A stretch of DNA of 6,408 nt from Porphyromonadaceae bacterium (GTDB lineage: Bacteria; Bacteroidota; Bacteroidia; Bacteroidales; Paludibacteraceae), in NCBI GenBank assembly GCA_905372605.1, contig CAJPPQ010000068.1:1-6408 (forward strand), read 5' to 3'. The notes below the pieces were generated by a model. The model was not told the origin of the DNA. It ran no database searches and worked only from the letters and a program-made list of their open reading frames with translations. Shown here one piece after another: positions 6,325-6,408 of this stretch (the stretch's first letter is position 1; each line of letters begins with the position of its first letter). Position numbers and translations under genes: made by a program.

Positions 6325-6408
6325 AAAAACCGTCTGCCTTCGGAGGCGTATTGCGATACTTTTCGTTTAAATTGCTCTACCGTCATACATCTGTCTATAA
6401 AATATTTA
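6312..6408 (-). CDS. C-terminal end of an ORF entering from the right edge, unidentified
   Basis: The minus strand is open from the window edge to TAA at 6312-6314, giving about 31 residues that include MTVEQFKRKVSQYASEGRR (from 6386) and end in FLFEK. The composition, rich in charged residues with sensible codons, looks protein-like, but the fragment is too short to name. ATG 6384-6386 could be a start, which would make it a 24-residue peptide or the broken front of a longer gene; otherwise it is the tail of a gene lying to the right. I see no better reading frame here. Confidence 0.4.
   Translation of the reverse strand, partial: KYFIDRCMTVEQFKRKVSQYASEGRRFLFEK

Noticed and set aside
1..6408. 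CRISPR array, tRNA or rRNA genes, or a defence-system operon
   Set aside because: No regularly spaced repeats, no tRNA cloverleaf or rRNA-like stretch and no effector or toxin-like proteins were found; the intact genes belong to ordinary families.

Overview
The window looks like AT-rich chromosomal DNA from a Bacteroidota bacterium, most likely of the order Bacteroidales. Three things point there: a secreted protein with a type IX secretion (T9SS) C-terminal sorting domain, several promoters of the Bacteroidota form TTTG-N19-TAnnTTTG instead of the usual -35/-10 boxes, and A/T-rich leaders without Shine-Dalgarno sequences. The species cannot be fixed from this sequence.

Left and centre (about 1-4340) is read leftwards. 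In transcription order it holds a PAP2-family membrane phosphatase with its own promoter, then a second promoter followed by a broken endonuclease/exonuclease/phosphatase (EEP) gene, a small DUF721 (DciA-like) protein, a membrane-anchored coiled-coil protein and a CrtI/RetSat-like FAD oxidoreductase. Gaps between the last four are only 12-60 bases, so they could be one transcription unit. No shared pathway is evident. A strong leftward promoter at the left edge serves a gene outside the window.

The centre right (about 4372-4837) has no intact gene but holds the wreck of an IS30-family transposase on the plus strand. Pieces can be read in three frames, with an internal deletion, an extra A in an A-run and in-frame stops. 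The EEP gene is broken in a similar way, by an internal deletion that leaves its two ends in different frames. Both suggest a region undergoing neutral decay.

The right part (4838-6408) holds a rightward T9SS cargo gene with a promoter-like box and a strong hairpin terminator. A gene-poor tail follows, with a second, different hairpin, a perfect 12-bp inverted repeat and the last 32 codons of a leftward ORF that enters from the right edge.

I found no convincing evidence of a new multi-gene system. The best points for a second look are the two eroded genes and the unexplained palindromes at 6078-6120 and 6283-6324.
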